From Neorhizobium alkalisoli (GTDB lineage Bacteria > Pseudomonadota > Alphaproteobacteria > Rhizobiales > Rhizobiaceae): a stretch of DNA of 64,000 bases. The stretch spans positions 499,340 through 563,339 of the forward strand of contig NZ_VIWP01000004.1 of the NCBI RefSeq assembly GCF_007829835.1, given 5' to 3'. Numbering within the stretch: position 1 is the stretch's first letter; each line of letters starts with the position of its first letter. The position numbers and the translations under genes were made by a program. Shown here piece after piece: positions 33,707-42,794 of the stretch. The notes beneath the pieces are model-generated. The model had not been told where the DNA came from and made no database searches. It saw only the letters and a program-made list of their open reading frames with translations.

Positions 33707-33873
33707 GACGCTCTCCCTATTTTTTGCGCGTTATCACACGATATTTTTCGTTTGGAAACTTGCTCGAAAGTTAATTCGTTCCTAACCATTGAAATGATTA
33801 GGCAAAAAAACTGTGTTTTCGTCAAACTGGTTAACGTTAGCGCGAATCACCGTGATCTCTTGTCGCTTAAGCG

Positions 33874-34107
33874 TCATATGCGGGGTAGCGGCCGGTTTCT
33901 TGGAATCGACATGGTAACACTTCGGTGGCTGACGATGCTCCGACCGGGGCCGCCGCATTGATCGCATCGGAAAGTAACGTTAATCGCTCTACCCTCTGGC
34001 GGCAGCTTCGTCATATCGATCTCAACGCTGCGCCGGCAGGGCTCGCAAAAGACATCGTATCGCATATTCAGCGCGATCATGCCGGCCCATGTGCCATTGC
34101 TGGTCAC
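33874..34107 (-). CDS. Small zinc-ribbon protein
   Basis: 77 aa with CEPCRRSVEIDMTKLPPEG and later FRCDQCGGPGRSIV, giving two CxxC pairs spaced like a zinc ribbon. Last gene of the SOS-boxed leftward unit. Such ribbons often bind nucleic acids or RNA polymerase; no specific function assigned. Confidence 0.6.
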   Translation of the reverse strand: MTSNGTWAGMIALNMRYDVFCEPCRRSVEIDMTKLPPEGRAINVTFRCDQCGGPGRSIVSHRSVTMSIPRNRPLPRI

Positions 34108-34117
34108 AGCCCGTCGC

Positions 34118-34357
34118 TCATCGTCTTGTCTCGATCAGGATGTTTGCGGTCAAGAGACACGGAAAGCAGGCCTCGCACCGGTCTGTGCCCCGACGGTCGC
34201 AGCCGATTGCCAGTATGCGTCGAAGCTCGACGAACTCGATCGCTGCGCCGAACCTCTTGACCAGAGCCTTGCGGTCATAGACGCCGTGCCGATCGCAACG
34301 GCGGCACGACATATCGATTGTGTCGGCGCGGTAGTCTTTCAGTCTCGGAAGGGTCAT
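34118..34357 (-). CDS. Small zinc-ribbon protein
   Basis: 79 aa with IDMSCRRCDRHGVYDR and GCDRRGTDRCEACFP, again paired Cys motifs. It is coupled to the upstream gene (ATGA at 34354) and separated by 10 bp from the next. Two consecutive ribbon proteins of similar size suggest duplication and divergence. Confidence 0.6.
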   Translation of the reverse strand: MTLPRLKDYRADTIDMSCRRCDRHGVYDRKALVKRFGAAIEFVELRRILAIGCDRRGTDRCEACFPCLLTANILIETRR

Positions 34358-34647
34358 GGCATCACCTGACGGATCTGCCAGCCATTAGGCGGCCGGCTGG
34401 CGCCGATCCTCTCCGCTCGCTGATCAAGCTTCCTCAAAGCAAGGCGTTGAGCCTCGGCGAGAGTTGTAGCCGAGACGGTCACAATCCATCGTCCAGCCTG
34501 AAAACGGTAGCTTTTGGTCGTTGTCGCAGCCTTGCAGCCGGCAAGAAATGCCAGACAGGCATTGGCGCGCGCTCTCTTCGTCGGGATGCGATCCGGACTG
34601 CTGGCCCACCATTCATCGAACGCTTTAATCAAATTTTGATCGGTCAT
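34354..34647 (-). CDS. Hypothetical protein, first gene of SOS-boxed operon
   Basis: 97 aa: MTDQNLIKAFDEWWASSPDR, then RANACLAFLAGCKAATTT and a C-terminal RPPNGWQIRQVMP. Predominantly helical. A LexA-type box lies immediately upstream of the ATG, so the three-gene unit should be induced on DNA damage, together with the prophage. Function unknown. Confidence 0.6.
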   Translation of the reverse strand: MTDQNLIKAFDEWWASSPDRIPTKRARANACLAFLAGCKAATTTKSYRFQAGRWIVTVSATTLAEAQRLALRKLDQRAERIGASRPPNGWQIRQVMP

Positions 34648-34662
34648 GTTCTCTGAATGTTC
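34648..34662. promoter_or_regulatory. LexA (SOS) box, GTTC-N7-GTTC
   Basis: The sequence GTTCTCTGAATGTTC fits the alphaproteobacterial LexA consensus exactly. It abuts the ATG of the leftward gene at 34647 and lies 78 bp before the rightward gene at 34740, so it could control either unit. Confidence 0.72.
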
Positions 34663-34739
34663 TCATATTCAGAAAGAGTCAAGACGCTCGTTATCGCTTC
34701 CGCATTCATGCTCATGCCAGCTGTGGGGTTCCCATCGAA

Positions 34740-35024
34740 ATGACCAACTCCGACAGCATCGATCTTCTGCGCAAAGACCATACCCAGCTTGCCGCCAGCC
34801 TGACTGTACTGACCAAGGAAGTCGCAGACCTGAAGACGCAGGCGGCTGTCCGCGACGAGCGTGACAAGAGGTTCGAGGAAAACCAAGAGCGAACCGAGCA
34901 ATCGGTTTCAGATCTCTGGAGCCTCGGAAAGTGGGCGCTGCTGGCCTTCTTCGGCGCTCTGATTGCAGCGGTCGTAACCTTCATTGTGAAAGGAGGGCTT
35001 AATGTCCCGCCCCCAACTCCTTGA
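34740..35024 (+). CDS. Membrane-anchored coiled-coil phage protein
   Basis: 94 aa. Residues ~15-58 form a coiled coil (ADLKTQAAVRDERDKRFEEN), followed by one transmembrane segment (GKWALLAFFGALIAAVVTFI, ~63-83) and a short Pro-rich tail. This design occurs in lysis-accessory and superinfection proteins. Overlaps the next gene by 23 bp. Confidence 0.6.
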   Translation: MTNSDSIDLLRKDHTQLAASLTVLTKEVADLKTQAAVRDERDKRFEENQERTEQSVSDLWSLGKWALLAFFGALIAAVVTFIVKGGLNVPPPTP

Positions 35025-35472
35025 CGCTTTGCCCATTCCGAGCGGGCTGGCGCTTCTCAAAACCCTGTTCGGCTCGATTGGGTTGTTTTGCGGCCTCTAC
35101 AGCTTCTTTCTCTTGGGGCCGGATATCGAGACCCGATATCGCCCCGTGCTAAGCAAGCTGACCATAACCGAGGTCCGCGAGTTGACGCCTGACACAAGCC
35201 TGGTGCGAGCGGAGTTCACGAAGTTGCGCGGGTGCGAGTACATGGGCATCGCGTGGTATCGCGGGAGTGAGGCGAATGATTTCGAGCGGATCTCGATGAC
35301 GCCGGTCAAGGACCCTGAGGATACATCAAGCCCGAACCGGCCGGTCGGCACGCAACGGGCGGGGCCGTGGCGCCTTACGATGCCTGCCGGCGAAGTCCGG
35401 CAGAACAGTTTCGTGCAGGTGTTTCACCGCTGCCATCCGTTCTGGACGACGATGACGCGATTTTATCCGTAA
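35002..35472 (+). CDS. Membrane protein with periplasmic domain
   Basis: 156 aa. One N-terminal transmembrane segment (LFGSIGLFCGLYSFFLLG, residues ~21-39) anchors a ~110-residue domain with one Cys pair (LRGCEYMG, FHRCHPFW). It pairs with the coiled-coil membrane gene upstream. Spanin-like or exclusion function is possible, not shown. Confidence 0.55.
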   Translation: MSRPQLLDALPIPSGLALLKTLFGSIGLFCGLYSFFLLGPDIETRYRPVLSKLTITEVRELTPDTSLVRAEFTKLRGCEYMGIAWYRGSEANDFERISMTPVKDPEDTSSPNRPVGTQRAGPWRLTMPAGEVRQNSFVQVFHRCHPFWTTMTRFYP

Positions 35473-35497
35473 CGTGGATTGCCGCAATCGGATGCGG

Positions 35498-36010
35498 TTA
35501 AAGTTCGTGGGCGCTGATCTCTTCCAAGAACTTCTTGCCAGCGGCAGATAGGCTTAGGAATCGGGGGCTCGTATCCATCCCGAATTGCATTGTTCCGCCA
35601 GAAGGTTGTCTAAGGGTGAGGAGGCCAGCTGCGATAATCCTGTTAATGAGGATCAAATTGAAGACCGGGAAAGCAATTTCAAAGCCTGGTAGTTCTCTTG
35701 ATAAGCTTAGAAGAATATCTACTTCCAGTTGGCTAAATTTGTCATGCACGTAACGAACATTGGCTTTGTACAGGTACTGGCTCTTTCGGTCGATTTTTCC
35801 ATCATGAGCCATTCTGTGGCAATTTGCGCATAGGCATATTAGATTGTGGTACTCGTGTTTGCGAGTTTTTGCCCATGGCTCGATGTGATGGATATCGACG
35901 TAAATTTCGCGGCAAGTTGGTATCGAGCACCGGTGACCTGCTTCGACTAAGACGCGCCGCCGCAAATCCGCGGGAATGTCCCTACTTTCTTTTTCGGTGT
36001 CCGTCTCCAC
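35498..36010 (-). CDS. HNH endonuclease with C-terminal winged-helix region
   Basis: 170 aa from GTG 36010, which has AAAGGA 7-8 nt upstream (ATG 36058 is the longer alternative without a clear site). The HNH core is CSIPTCREIYVDIHHIEPWA, then EYHNLICLCANCHRMAHDG. The C-terminal ~90 residues resemble a winged helix. A free-standing HNH at the accessory end of a prophage could be a homing or defence nuclease. Confidence 0.75.
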   Translation of the reverse strand: METDTEKESRDIPADLRRRVLVEAGHRCSIPTCREIYVDIHHIEPWAKTRKHEYHNLICLCANCHRMAHDGKIDRKSQYLYKANVRYVHDKFSQLEVDILLSLSRELPGFEIAFPVFNLILINRIIAAGLLTLRQPSGGTMQFGMDTSPRFLSLSAAGKKFLEEISAHEL

Positions 36011-36084
36011 GGGAAGTTCCTTTCGATTGGTTCGGTAGGATTGTAGACATCGTACCACATTAGTCGATCCGGAAGGCGCGATAT

Positions 36085-36963
36085 CTATAGGTCGCTCTCG
36101 TATTGATAGAGATTATGCCGGTCGGCAACTATCCGGCCGGCATTTCTCGGGTTTACGTAGACGCCGAGAAAAATAGAGGTGCTACGCCATCCTCCGGCAT
36201 CCATCACTGACTTTATGTCGATGCCCATGCCAAGCGTGATGTTTGCAAAGGCATGTCTCCCGCAGGTGTGCGATGATTTATAAGTGATCTTGGCGCGTTT
36301 GCAGACAGCGAAGATCCGCTCGTTGACCGCGTGGCGATTTTTATACCGGAAGACGTGGTCGCAAGGCTCAGCGGCTTCTCGGAGCTTATAGAGTCTAGCA
36401 ACAAGCTGGTCGGTGAGATGACGGAGCGAATTTCGCTCCGTTTTTGTTTTGAGCAGCAGTGCAGTCCTGCTGACCATATCCACCTCACTCCATTTAAGTG
36501 CAACGGCTTCTGATATTCGCGCGCCCGTCTGGCTCATGAAGAGCACTAGGCCGGCGAGGTGATGAAGCCCATCCTCCTCGCACTGCCGAACGAAAGCGTG
36601 CAGCCAAGCCTGTGACGCAGCCTTCTTCCTCTTCGGCCTTTCCTCCCTGAAATTACGAATGCGCGACGGCGGCCCCCAGCCTCGGTCGTAGGCATGATGG
36701 CAGATCGCCCTGACGGGTGTGACGACGCACCTGTTTTTGGTGGCGTTGCTTTGTGTTGGATAAAGTTTGTCCGCAAGGGAGCGGATATCGAAAGGGAAAA
36801 TCTCGGCCATGTGTTTGGGGCCAAGATGCGGAAGGATCTTTTCCAGATACCTTACTTCCCCGCCATGTTCGATGTAGCTGGCTGCAGCTTCCGCGAAGGT
36901 GCGGCTTACGTAAGATGGATGCAGAGATGGGGCGGCGATCGCCGTCCGGAACGACATTTCCAT
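36085..36963 (-). CDS. int: Tyrosine integrase of prophage
   Basis: 292 aa from ATG 36963. The catalytic set is visible: Arg in QTGARISEAVAL, Lys in KTKTERNS, HTCGRHAFAN (His-x-x-Arg), GGW and Tyr in FLGVYVNP. It lies next to tRNA-Thr and reads away from it, the usual arrangement. A LexA-type box 47 bp upstream suggests SOS-induced expression for excision. Confidence 0.9.
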   Translation of the reverse strand: MEMSFRTAIAAPSLHPSYVSRTFAEAAASYIEHGGEVRYLEKILPHLGPKHMAEIFPFDIRSLADKLYPTQSNATKNRCVVTPVRAICHHAYDRGWGPPSRIRNFREERPKRKKAASQAWLHAFVRQCEEDGLHHLAGLVLFMSQTGARISEAVALKWSEVDMVSRTALLLKTKTERNSLRHLTDQLVARLYKLREAAEPCDHVFRYKNRHAVNERIFAVCKRAKITYKSSHTCGRHAFANITLGMGIDIKSVMDAGGWRSTSIFLGVYVNPRNAGRIVADRHNLYQYESDL

Positions 36964-37009
36964 GATAACCCTCAACGCAAAACTATGGGCTGAACGTTCG
37001 CAAAATCGC

Positions 37010-37024
37010 GAACGAACTAGGAAC
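37010..37024. promoter_or_regulatory. LexA (SOS) box before integrase
   Basis: GAACGAACTAGGAAC fits GAAC-N7-GAAC exactly. An overlapping inverted repeat GTTCGC-N6-GCGAAC (36996-37013) could bind another factor or the integrase. Confidence 0.68.
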
Positions 37025-37152
37025 GCACTGCACGTGATTTGCACGTTTATGCGCGTGATTTCGCATTATGTTCCGTCGTTTCGCGCATTGGGAGACGCCT
37101 TGTCGTAAGGCTCTAAAACAACGAAAACGTCAGTCTTTTCAGAGGGGGTGGA

Positions 37153-37227
37153 TGGTGCTGCTAGAGAGATTTGAACTCTCGGCCTCTCCCTTACCAAGGG
37201 AGTGCTCTACCCCTGAGCTATAGCAGC
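37153..37227 (-). tRNA. tRNA-Thr (GGT)
   Basis: 75 nt including encoded CCA, with acceptor stem GCTGCTA/TAGCAGC, anticodon loop TTGGTAA and T loop GTTCAAATC. Its 3' end faces the integrase, so the prophage is integrated in its 3' part and restores it. Confidence 0.95.
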
Positions 37228-37381
37228 ATTCAGGCCGGCGCGGGTAGATCGTGTCGCCAGCGAGGGGGCTATTGCCATAGGTTCATCGCCAGTGCAAGCG
37301 GCAAAATCCAAGTTCTTTCACAAGCCTGCGGAAAACTTGCTGTCTCCTTTCACCGGCGTCGCTTTTTCGTTATGGAGAAAC

Positions 37382-37579
37382 ATGCCGAAAAAAGATGAGA
37401 ACTCGCAGGATAAAAGCCTTACCGCTGCCGAAAGGCGCGAGCAGGAGCGAAAGGTGCGCGCCGCAGCCAAGCTGCGCGAGAATTTGATGCGCCGCAAGGG
37501 CCAGGCCCGCGCCCGCCGTTCCGGCGAGGCGGATGAGACGCAAGGGCTGCCTGCCGCAAAAACGGACGAATCATCCTGA
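37382..37579 (+). CDS. Small conserved basic protein upstream of murA
   Basis: 65 aa from ATG 37382: MPKKDENSQDKSLTAAERRE. Highly charged and helical. A short basic protein at this place is a regular feature of Rhizobiales genomes. No function is known. Confidence 0.7.
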   Translation: MPKKDENSQDKSLTAAERREQERKVRAAAKLRENLMRRKGQARARRSGEADETQGLPAAKTDESS

Positions 37580-37709
37580 CCTATGCGTAAGCAACGGGCT
37601 TTGCGGGGGTGCGGGCTTTACCGGCGCATATTTTGACACAGATTGAAGCAGCAGCGGAATTCGTCTAAGGACGCAACCTTTCGCGCTTGAGAGGAAGAGT
37701 ATACCAACC

Positions 37710-39002
37710 ATGGATCGCATCAGAATTTCCGGCGGCAATGAATTGCGTGGCACAATCCCGATTTCGGGCGCGAAAAATGCCGCACTGCCGCTGATGATCG
37801 CCTCGCTTCTGACCAGCGATACGCTGACGCTCGAAAATGTGCCGCATCTGGCGGACGTCGAGCAGCTCCTGCGCATCCTCGGCAATCACGGCGTCGATAT
37901 TTCCGTCAATGGCCGTCGCGAGAGCCAGTCGGAAAGTTATGCCCGCACCATCCATTTCACCTGCCGTACGATCGTCGATACGGTCGCGCCTTACGAGCTG
38001 GTCTCGAAGATGCGCGCCTCCTTCTGGGTCATCGGCCCGCTTCTTGCCCGTGAGGGCCGCGCCCGTGTCTCGCTGCCGGGCGGTTGCGCCATCGGCACAC
38101 GGCCGGTCGATCTTTTCCTTGAGAGCCTGGCAGCGCTTGGCGCCGAGATCGAGATCGATGGCGGTTATGTCAATGTCACGGCACCGGCCGGCGGCCTTGT
38201 CGGCACACATTACACCTTCCCGAAGGTCTCGGTCGGCGCGACGCATGTTCTCCTGATGGCGGCGACGCTCGCCAAGGGCACGACGATCATCGACAATGCC
38301 GCCCGCGAGCCCGAAATCGTCGATCTGGCAAAATGCCTGACGGCCATGGGCGCAGAGATTTCCGGCGCCGGCACCAAGACGATCACCATCGAAGGCGTAG
38401 ACTCGCTGCATGGCGCTCGCCACCGTGTCCTGCCGGATCGCATCGAGACCGGCACCTATGCCATGGCCGTCGCCATGACCGGCGGTGATGTGCTGCTGCA
38501 GGATACCGATGCCTCGCTGCTGGATAATGCGCTCGATACGCTGCGCCTTGCCGGTGCCGAGATTACGCAGACGGAAAGTGGCCTGCGCGTCGTGCGCAAC
38601 GGCAATGGCATCCAGCCGGTCGATATCGTCACCGAACCCTTCCCGGGCTTCCCGACCGACCTGCAGGCCCAGTTCATGGCGCTGATGACGCGTTCTTCGG
38701 GCGTTTCGCACGTTACCGAAACGATCTTTGAAAACCGCTTCATGCACGTGCAGGAGCTTGCCCGCCTCGGCGCCCGCATCTCGCTCTCCGGCCAGATGGC
38801 GCGTATCGAAGGCGTGCCGCGCCTGAAGGGCGCTCCGGTCATGGCGACCGACCTGCGTGCCTCCGTGTCGCTCGTCATCGCCGGCCTTGCCGCCGAAGGC
38901 GAGACCATGGTCAACCGCATCTATCATCTCGACCGCGGTTTCGAGCGGCTGGAAGAAAAGCTCACCCGCTGCGGCGCTGTGGTCGAACGCGTCAGCGGCT
39001 GA
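37710..39002 (+). CDS. murA: UDP-N-acetylglucosamine 1-carboxyvinyltransferase
   Basis: 430 aa, full length. [20 protein letters not shown] is the classic start, the catalytic Cys lies in [14 protein letters not shown], and [14 protein letters not shown] with RLGA complete the family signature. MurA transfers enolpyruvate from PEP to UDP-GlcNAc, the first committed step of peptidoglycan synthesis. Ends with a strong terminator. Confidence 0.98.
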   Translation: MDRIRISGGNELRGTIPISGAKNAALPLMIASLLTSDTLTLENVPHLADVEQLLRILGNHGVDISVNGRRESQSESYARTIHFTCRTIVDTVAPYELVSKMRASFWVIGPLLAREGRARVSLPGGCAIGTRPVDLFLESLAALGAEIEIDGGYVNVTAPAGGLVGTHYTFPKVSVGATHVLLMAATLAKGTTIIDNAAREPEIVDLAKCLTAMGAEISGAGTKTITIEGVDSLHGARHRVLPDRIETGTYAMAVAMTGGDVLLQDTDASLLDNALDTLRLAGAEITQTESGLRVVRNGNGIQPVDIVTEPFPGFPTDLQAQFMALMTRSSGVSHVTETIFENRFMHVQELARLGARISLSGQMARIEGVPRLKGAPVMATDLRASVSLVIAGLAAEGETMVNRIYHLDRGFERLEEKLTRCGAVVERVSG

Positions 39003-39033
39003 TCGCTCCTTCCGGGCACACTGTTTTTTGAAG

Positions 39034-39067
39034 AGGGACGGCGAGGGAAACCTTGCCGTCCCTTTTT
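39034..39067 (+). terminator. Intrinsic terminator after murA
   Basis: A 13-bp stem (one G-U pair) AGGGACGGCGAGG/CCTTGCCGTCCCT with a GAAA loop is followed by TTTTT. Confidence 0.9.
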
Positions 39068-39147
39068 GCATCCCTATGTCTGGAAACGCATCCCTTTATC
39101 TCCCGCCTCATATTGCATGATCCGGCTTTCCCTCGGAGATTTCCCGA

Positions 39148-39990
39148 ATGACTGATGTTTCTTCCCCCGTCTGGTTCATCACCGGCTGTTCGACAGGCTT
39201 TGGCCATGACCTTGCGGAACTCACGATCAGCCATGGCTGGCCGACCGTCGTGACGGCCCGTGACAAGGCGCGTCTCGCCGATCTCGTCGCCGGCCATGAC
39301 AATGTGCTTGCGCTTGATCTCGATGTCACCGATGCCGGCCAGATCGCCGCTGCGGTGAAAGCCGCCGAGGAAAAATTCGGCCGTATCGATGTTCTCGTCA
39401 ACAATGCCGGATACGGTTATCAGGCCGCGATCGAGCAGGGCGAGGAAGACGAGATCCGCGCCATGTTCGATGCCAATGTGTTTGGCCTCTTCGCCATGAC
39501 CCGCGCCGTGTTGCCGGGCATGCGGGCCCGTCGCAAGGGCCATGTCCTCAACCTCACCTCGCAGGCCGGTTTCGTTGGTTTTCCGGGCTCCGGTTATTAC
39601 GCCGCCACCAAGCATGCAGTCGAAGGTTTTTCGGATTCGCTTGCGGCCGAAGGCGCACCGCTCGGTATCAAGGTCACCTGCGTGGCACCAGGGCCGTTCC
39701 GCACCGACTGGGCCGGTCGCTCACTGAAGCAGACGCCGGTGACGATTGCCGATTACGCCGAGACGGCCGGCGCCCGTATGTCGGCGACGGCAGGTTATAG
39801 CGGCCAGCAGCCGGGTGATCCGGTGCGGGCAGGCGAGGCAATGATCAAGGTCGTCGAAAGCACCAATCCGCCGCGGCATCTTGTGCTGGGTGAGCTTGCC
39901 TATAACGGCATTACCGGCAAGCTGAAGGAACGGCTTGCCGAGATCGAAGGGCTGAAGGATCTCAGCCTCTCGGCCGATTTCCCGAAATAA
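39148..39990 (+). CDS. Short-chain dehydrogenase/reductase
   Basis: 280 aa. The NAD(P) motif is ITGCSTGFGHDLAEL, NNAGYGY follows, and the catalytic Tyr-Lys pair is in GYYAATKHAVEG with Ser in LNLTSQAGF. Its C-terminal extension (ATAGYSGQQPGDPVRAGEAM) is typical of the classical SDRs with the LVLGELAYN ending. Substrate is unknown. Confidence 0.92.
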   Translation: MTDVSSPVWFITGCSTGFGHDLAELTISHGWPTVVTARDKARLADLVAGHDNVLALDLDVTDAGQIAAAVKAAEEKFGRIDVLVNNAGYGYQAAIEQGEEDEIRAMFDANVFGLFAMTRAVLPGMRARRKGHVLNLTSQAGFVGFPGSGYYAATKHAVEGFSDSLAAEGAPLGIKVTCVAPGPFRTDWAGRSLKQTPVTIADYAETAGARMSATAGYSGQQPGDPVRAGEAMIKVVESTNPPRHLVLGELAYNGITGKLKERLAEIEGLKDLSLSADFPK

Positions 39991-40012
39991 GCGTCGAGCT
40001 GACTGTTTTTCC

Positions 40013-40042
40013 CGGCCCGGAATCGGAAACGATTTCGGGCCG
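40013..40042. terminator. Bidirectional terminator between SDR and EAL genes
   Basis: Stem CGGCCCGGAATCG/CGATTTCGGGCCG with loop GAAA; T-rich flank on the plus side (TTTCAT) and TTTTTCCC on the other side. Serves the convergent genes on both sides. Confidence 0.8.
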
Positions 40043-40062
40043 TTTCATGCCGGCTTGTGGTG

Positions 40063-41940
40063 TCAGGCGGGAATACGCTGTTTGGCCTGCAGCAGCATCT
40101 TTGTCATCGCATCATGGTCGACGGCGCGGCCGAACAGATAGCCCTGGGCATAACGGCAACCGAGGCGTTGCAGGCGCAGGGCCTGGTCGGCGGTCTCGAC
40201 ACCTTCCGCGACGATACGCACATCAAGACCGGCCGCCATGTCGAGCAGCGCCTTGATGATCACCTCGCCGGCGCCGCCAGACATGCGGTCGACGAAGGTC
40301 TTGTCGATCTTGACGATATCGACCGGGAAATTGAGGAGATGGGTGAGTGAGGCATAACCGGTGCCGAAATCGTCTAGTGCCACCTTGAGCCCGTCGGAAC
40401 GCATGTCCTCGATCGTACCGGCAACCTTGCGGTCCCCATCGTCCATGTAGACGGATTCGGTGACCTCGATCACGACATTGCCGGCCGGCACGCCATGCTG
40501 CGAAAACACCTCGCCGATGCGCTGGCGCAGGTCGCCCTGGTCGAAATCGGCCATCGAGACATTGACGCTGACATAGTGCAGCGGTGCCCCCTGATGGAGC
40601 CAGCCGCTGAGATCGCGGGCCACCTGGCTGAGCATCCGGTCGGTGAGCAGATGCCCCATCGACAGGTCCTGCAGGGCTTCGGCAAAGGCACCGGCGGAAA
40701 TGATCTGCCCGTCATCGGTGCGGATACGGCAGAGCGCTTCCAGGCCGACGATCTGGCGCGTATCGAGCCGGACGATCGGCTGGTAGAAGGCTTCGACCCG
40801 GTTTTCCGCAAGCGCCCGCGTGACGGTCTGCAGCGTGTTGAACCGCTGGGTGATCGCGCCGGCGAGATCGCCGCTATAAAGAACGAAATTGCCGCGCGCC
40901 GTCCGTTTGGCATGGTGAAGTGCGAGATTGGCGTGTTTCAGATAGGCCGGAACGTCTGCATTCTCGGACGGGTCGCAGATCGCGCCGCCCAGGCTCGCCG
41001 AAAGCGGCAGGCTGTGGTCGCCTTCCTGCAACGGGTTCTGCTCCATCGCCCGCCGGATCCGCTTGGAGATTGCCGGCAGATCGGAAGCCGGGTCGCCCTG
41101 GACGAGAACGGCAAATTCGTCCGCATCCACCCGAAAAGTCATTTCACGTCCGGCAATCCGGCCGATCGCATCGCCGACTTCGATGATCAGCCTGTCGCCG
41201 GTGGCGTGGCCGAAAGCGTCGTTGATGCGGCCGAGATGGTCGATATCGATCAGCAGCACGCCGAATGGCCTGACGGCTCTTGCCGCCTCGGCTTCAAGCG
41301 TGCGGATGAAATTGGTGCGGTTGCCAAGCCCGGTCAGCGGATCGAAATAGGCAAGCCGCTGGTTCTCGGCCCGGACCTCTTCGCGTTCCAGCACGAGCGC
41401 GCAAAGCGCCACGCATTCCGCCACGATCGCCCGCTCTTCGCTCGTCGGCCCGCGGTTCTCCTTGTAATAAAACCCGAAGGCGCCGAGCACGCGCCGGTCG
41501 CTCTGCATGATCGGGCTGGACCAGCAGGCTTTTACGCCATGTTCCCTGCCAAGTATTTCGGCAAGGTTTTGGTAGGGCGCCCAATAGGGATCGGTAAAAA
41601 TGTTGTCGACGGTGACCGGCCGGCGCAGAAAGGCGGCCGTACCGCAGGTGCCGACACCCGGCCCGATCATGATCCCGTCAAGTGCTTCGGAATAGGCCGG
41701 GGCGATGCTTGCACCCGCAAGCGGATGGATCAATCCGTCGCGGTCGACGGTGACGATCGAGCAGAGCACACCTTCGGCACACTGTTCCGCGTAGTTGCAG
41801 ATGTAATTGCAGGCTTGCTCGACCGTACAGCCGAGCGCGAGCATATCCAGTATTTCACGCTGAAGCTCTACTCGCATGGTGCCCCTTCCGCCGAGTTGCT
41901 CAACTTCCCCCACCGCCCGAAAGCCGTGCTTGTCGGACAC
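40063..41940 (-). CDS. GAF - degenerate GGDEF - EAL cyclic-di-GMP protein
   Basis: 625 aa. A GAF domain (residues ~25-165, GVGTCGTAAFLRRPVTV) senses a signal. The GGDEF domain (~185-350) reads FRVDADEFAVLV in place of GGDEF, so it probably lacks cyclase activity. The EAL domain (~370-615) keeps VGLEALCRI, EVTESVYMDD and DDFGTGYASL and should be an active phosphodiesterase. It most likely lowers c-di-GMP in response to its GAF ligand. ATG 41877 is a second possible start. Standing alone with its own promoter. Confidence 0.9.
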   Translation of the reverse strand: MSDKHGFRAVGEVEQLGGRGTMRVELQREILDMLALGCTVEQACNYICNYAEQCAEGVLCSIVTVDRDGLIHPLAGASIAPAYSEALDGIMIGPGVGTCGTAAFLRRPVTVDNIFTDPYWAPYQNLAEILGREHGVKACWSSPIMQSDRRVLGAFGFYYKENRGPTSEERAIVAECVALCALVLEREEVRAENQRLAYFDPLTGLGNRTNFIRTLEAEAARAVRPFGVLLIDIDHLGRINDAFGHATGDRLIIEVGDAIGRIAGREMTFRVDADEFAVLVQGDPASDLPAISKRIRRAMEQNPLQEGDHSLPLSASLGGAICDPSENADVPAYLKHANLALHHAKRTARGNFVLYSGDLAGAITQRFNTLQTVTRALAENRVEAFYQPIVRLDTRQIVGLEALCRIRTDDGQIISAGAFAEALQDLSMGHLLTDRMLSQVARDLSGWLHQGAPLHYVSVNVSMADFDQGDLRQRIGEVFSQHGVPAGNVVIEVTESVYMDDGDRKVAGTIEDMRSDGLKVALDDFGTGYASLTHLLNFPVDIVKIDKTFVDRMSGGAGEVIIKALLDMAAGLDVRIVAEGVETADQALRLQRLGCRYAQGYLFGRAVDHDAMTKMLLQAKQRIPA

Positions 41941-42257
41941 TGTTGGAGGAAATGGTAAGTATCTCGTTATATAAGACGAAGTAATTGTAGATATGGCGAA
42001 GAATCTGCATCGCCAGCATATCAGTAGCTGATTTGACGATTGTCAATTCTGGTAAATCACGCGTTTGGCCGCTCTTTGGCAGCGGGCCCGCGCGGTGATT
42101 CGTGTTTCGGCCGCTGGCGGCAGTAACTGGCCTCATCTCCCGTTGCTTCTTTGCCTTTGCCATCCTATCTCAAATTCAACAGCACAACCGGCCGGCCTGC
42201 AGGGGCCTGGGGTCCGAATGAAACGGCCAGCGAGATGGCCAGAATGGAACGAAACGC
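41941..42257. other. Intergenic region
   Basis: 317 bp between the divergent EAL gene and the DUF2948-hisD operon; A+T-rich around 41950-42060 and likely holding both promoters. A minus-strand open frame (41900-42163) has no good ribosome site or recognisable product and I do not call it. Confidence 0.5.
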
Positions 42258-42689
42258 ATGACCGAGCTGAAACTGATGGCGCTCGATACCGATGACCTTG
42301 CCGTCATCTCCGCGCATATGCAGGACGCCGTCTTCAAGGTGGGCGATATCCGCTGGTCGGCCACGGAAAAGAACTTTTCGCTGGCCGCAAACCGTTTCGA
42401 CTGGGAGAAGGCCGGCAAGAAGCGCAAAGGTTTTGAGCGGCATCGGGCAGCGCTCGTGTTCAAGCGTGTCGAGGCGGTGCGTTCCACAGGTATCGAGCGC
42501 AATCACAAGGACGACGTCCAGTCGCTGTTGGCGATCAGCTTCACCCAGAAGGGCGAGGGCCCAGAGGGCACGATCGAGCTGCTTCTTTCCGGCAAGGCAA
42601 GCATCGCGCTCGATGTCGAATGCATCGAAGTGGCACTTGCGGATATCGGCGGCGCATGGGAAACCGCTTCCAAGCCGCGTCATCCCTGA
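42258..42689 (+). CDS. DUF2948 family protein
   Basis: 143 aa. LKLMALDTDDLAVISAHMQD, AVFKVGDIRW and NRFDWEKAG are the signature of DUF2948, found beside hisD in Rhizobiales. The function is unknown. Confidence 0.9.
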   Translation: MTELKLMALDTDDLAVISAHMQDAVFKVGDIRWSATEKNFSLAANRFDWEKAGKKRKGFERHRAALVFKRVEAVRSTGIERNHKDDVQSLLAISFTQKGEGPEGTIELLLSGKASIALDVECIEVALADIGGAWETASKPRHP

Positions 42690-42794
42690 TCCGCCGCCAG
42701 CCTCATGTCTGGCGATTGCCCGTGCTGATGGGTGTGCCGGCTCTCAGTGATCATGCCTCGTCTTTGACGGGGAACGCATGGAAGGACTTTTCGC

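Larger units (their letters stand above)
1..37153. mobile_element. HK97-type siphoprophage, left end outside window
   Basis: A continuous phage genome runs from the window start to the 3' end of tRNA-Thr: leftward early genes, S24 repressor, rightward early genes, terminase, head, tail, lysis, accessory genes and a tyrosine integrase 120 bp inside the tRNA. Only the right attachment side is in the window. All essential structural classes are present and open, so the prophage looks functional (inference). Confidence 0.93.

Noticed and set aside
41900..42163. 87-codon minus-strand frame upstream of the EAL gene
   Set aside because: No ribosome site at proper spacing, overlaps the EAL gene start and no recognisable product.
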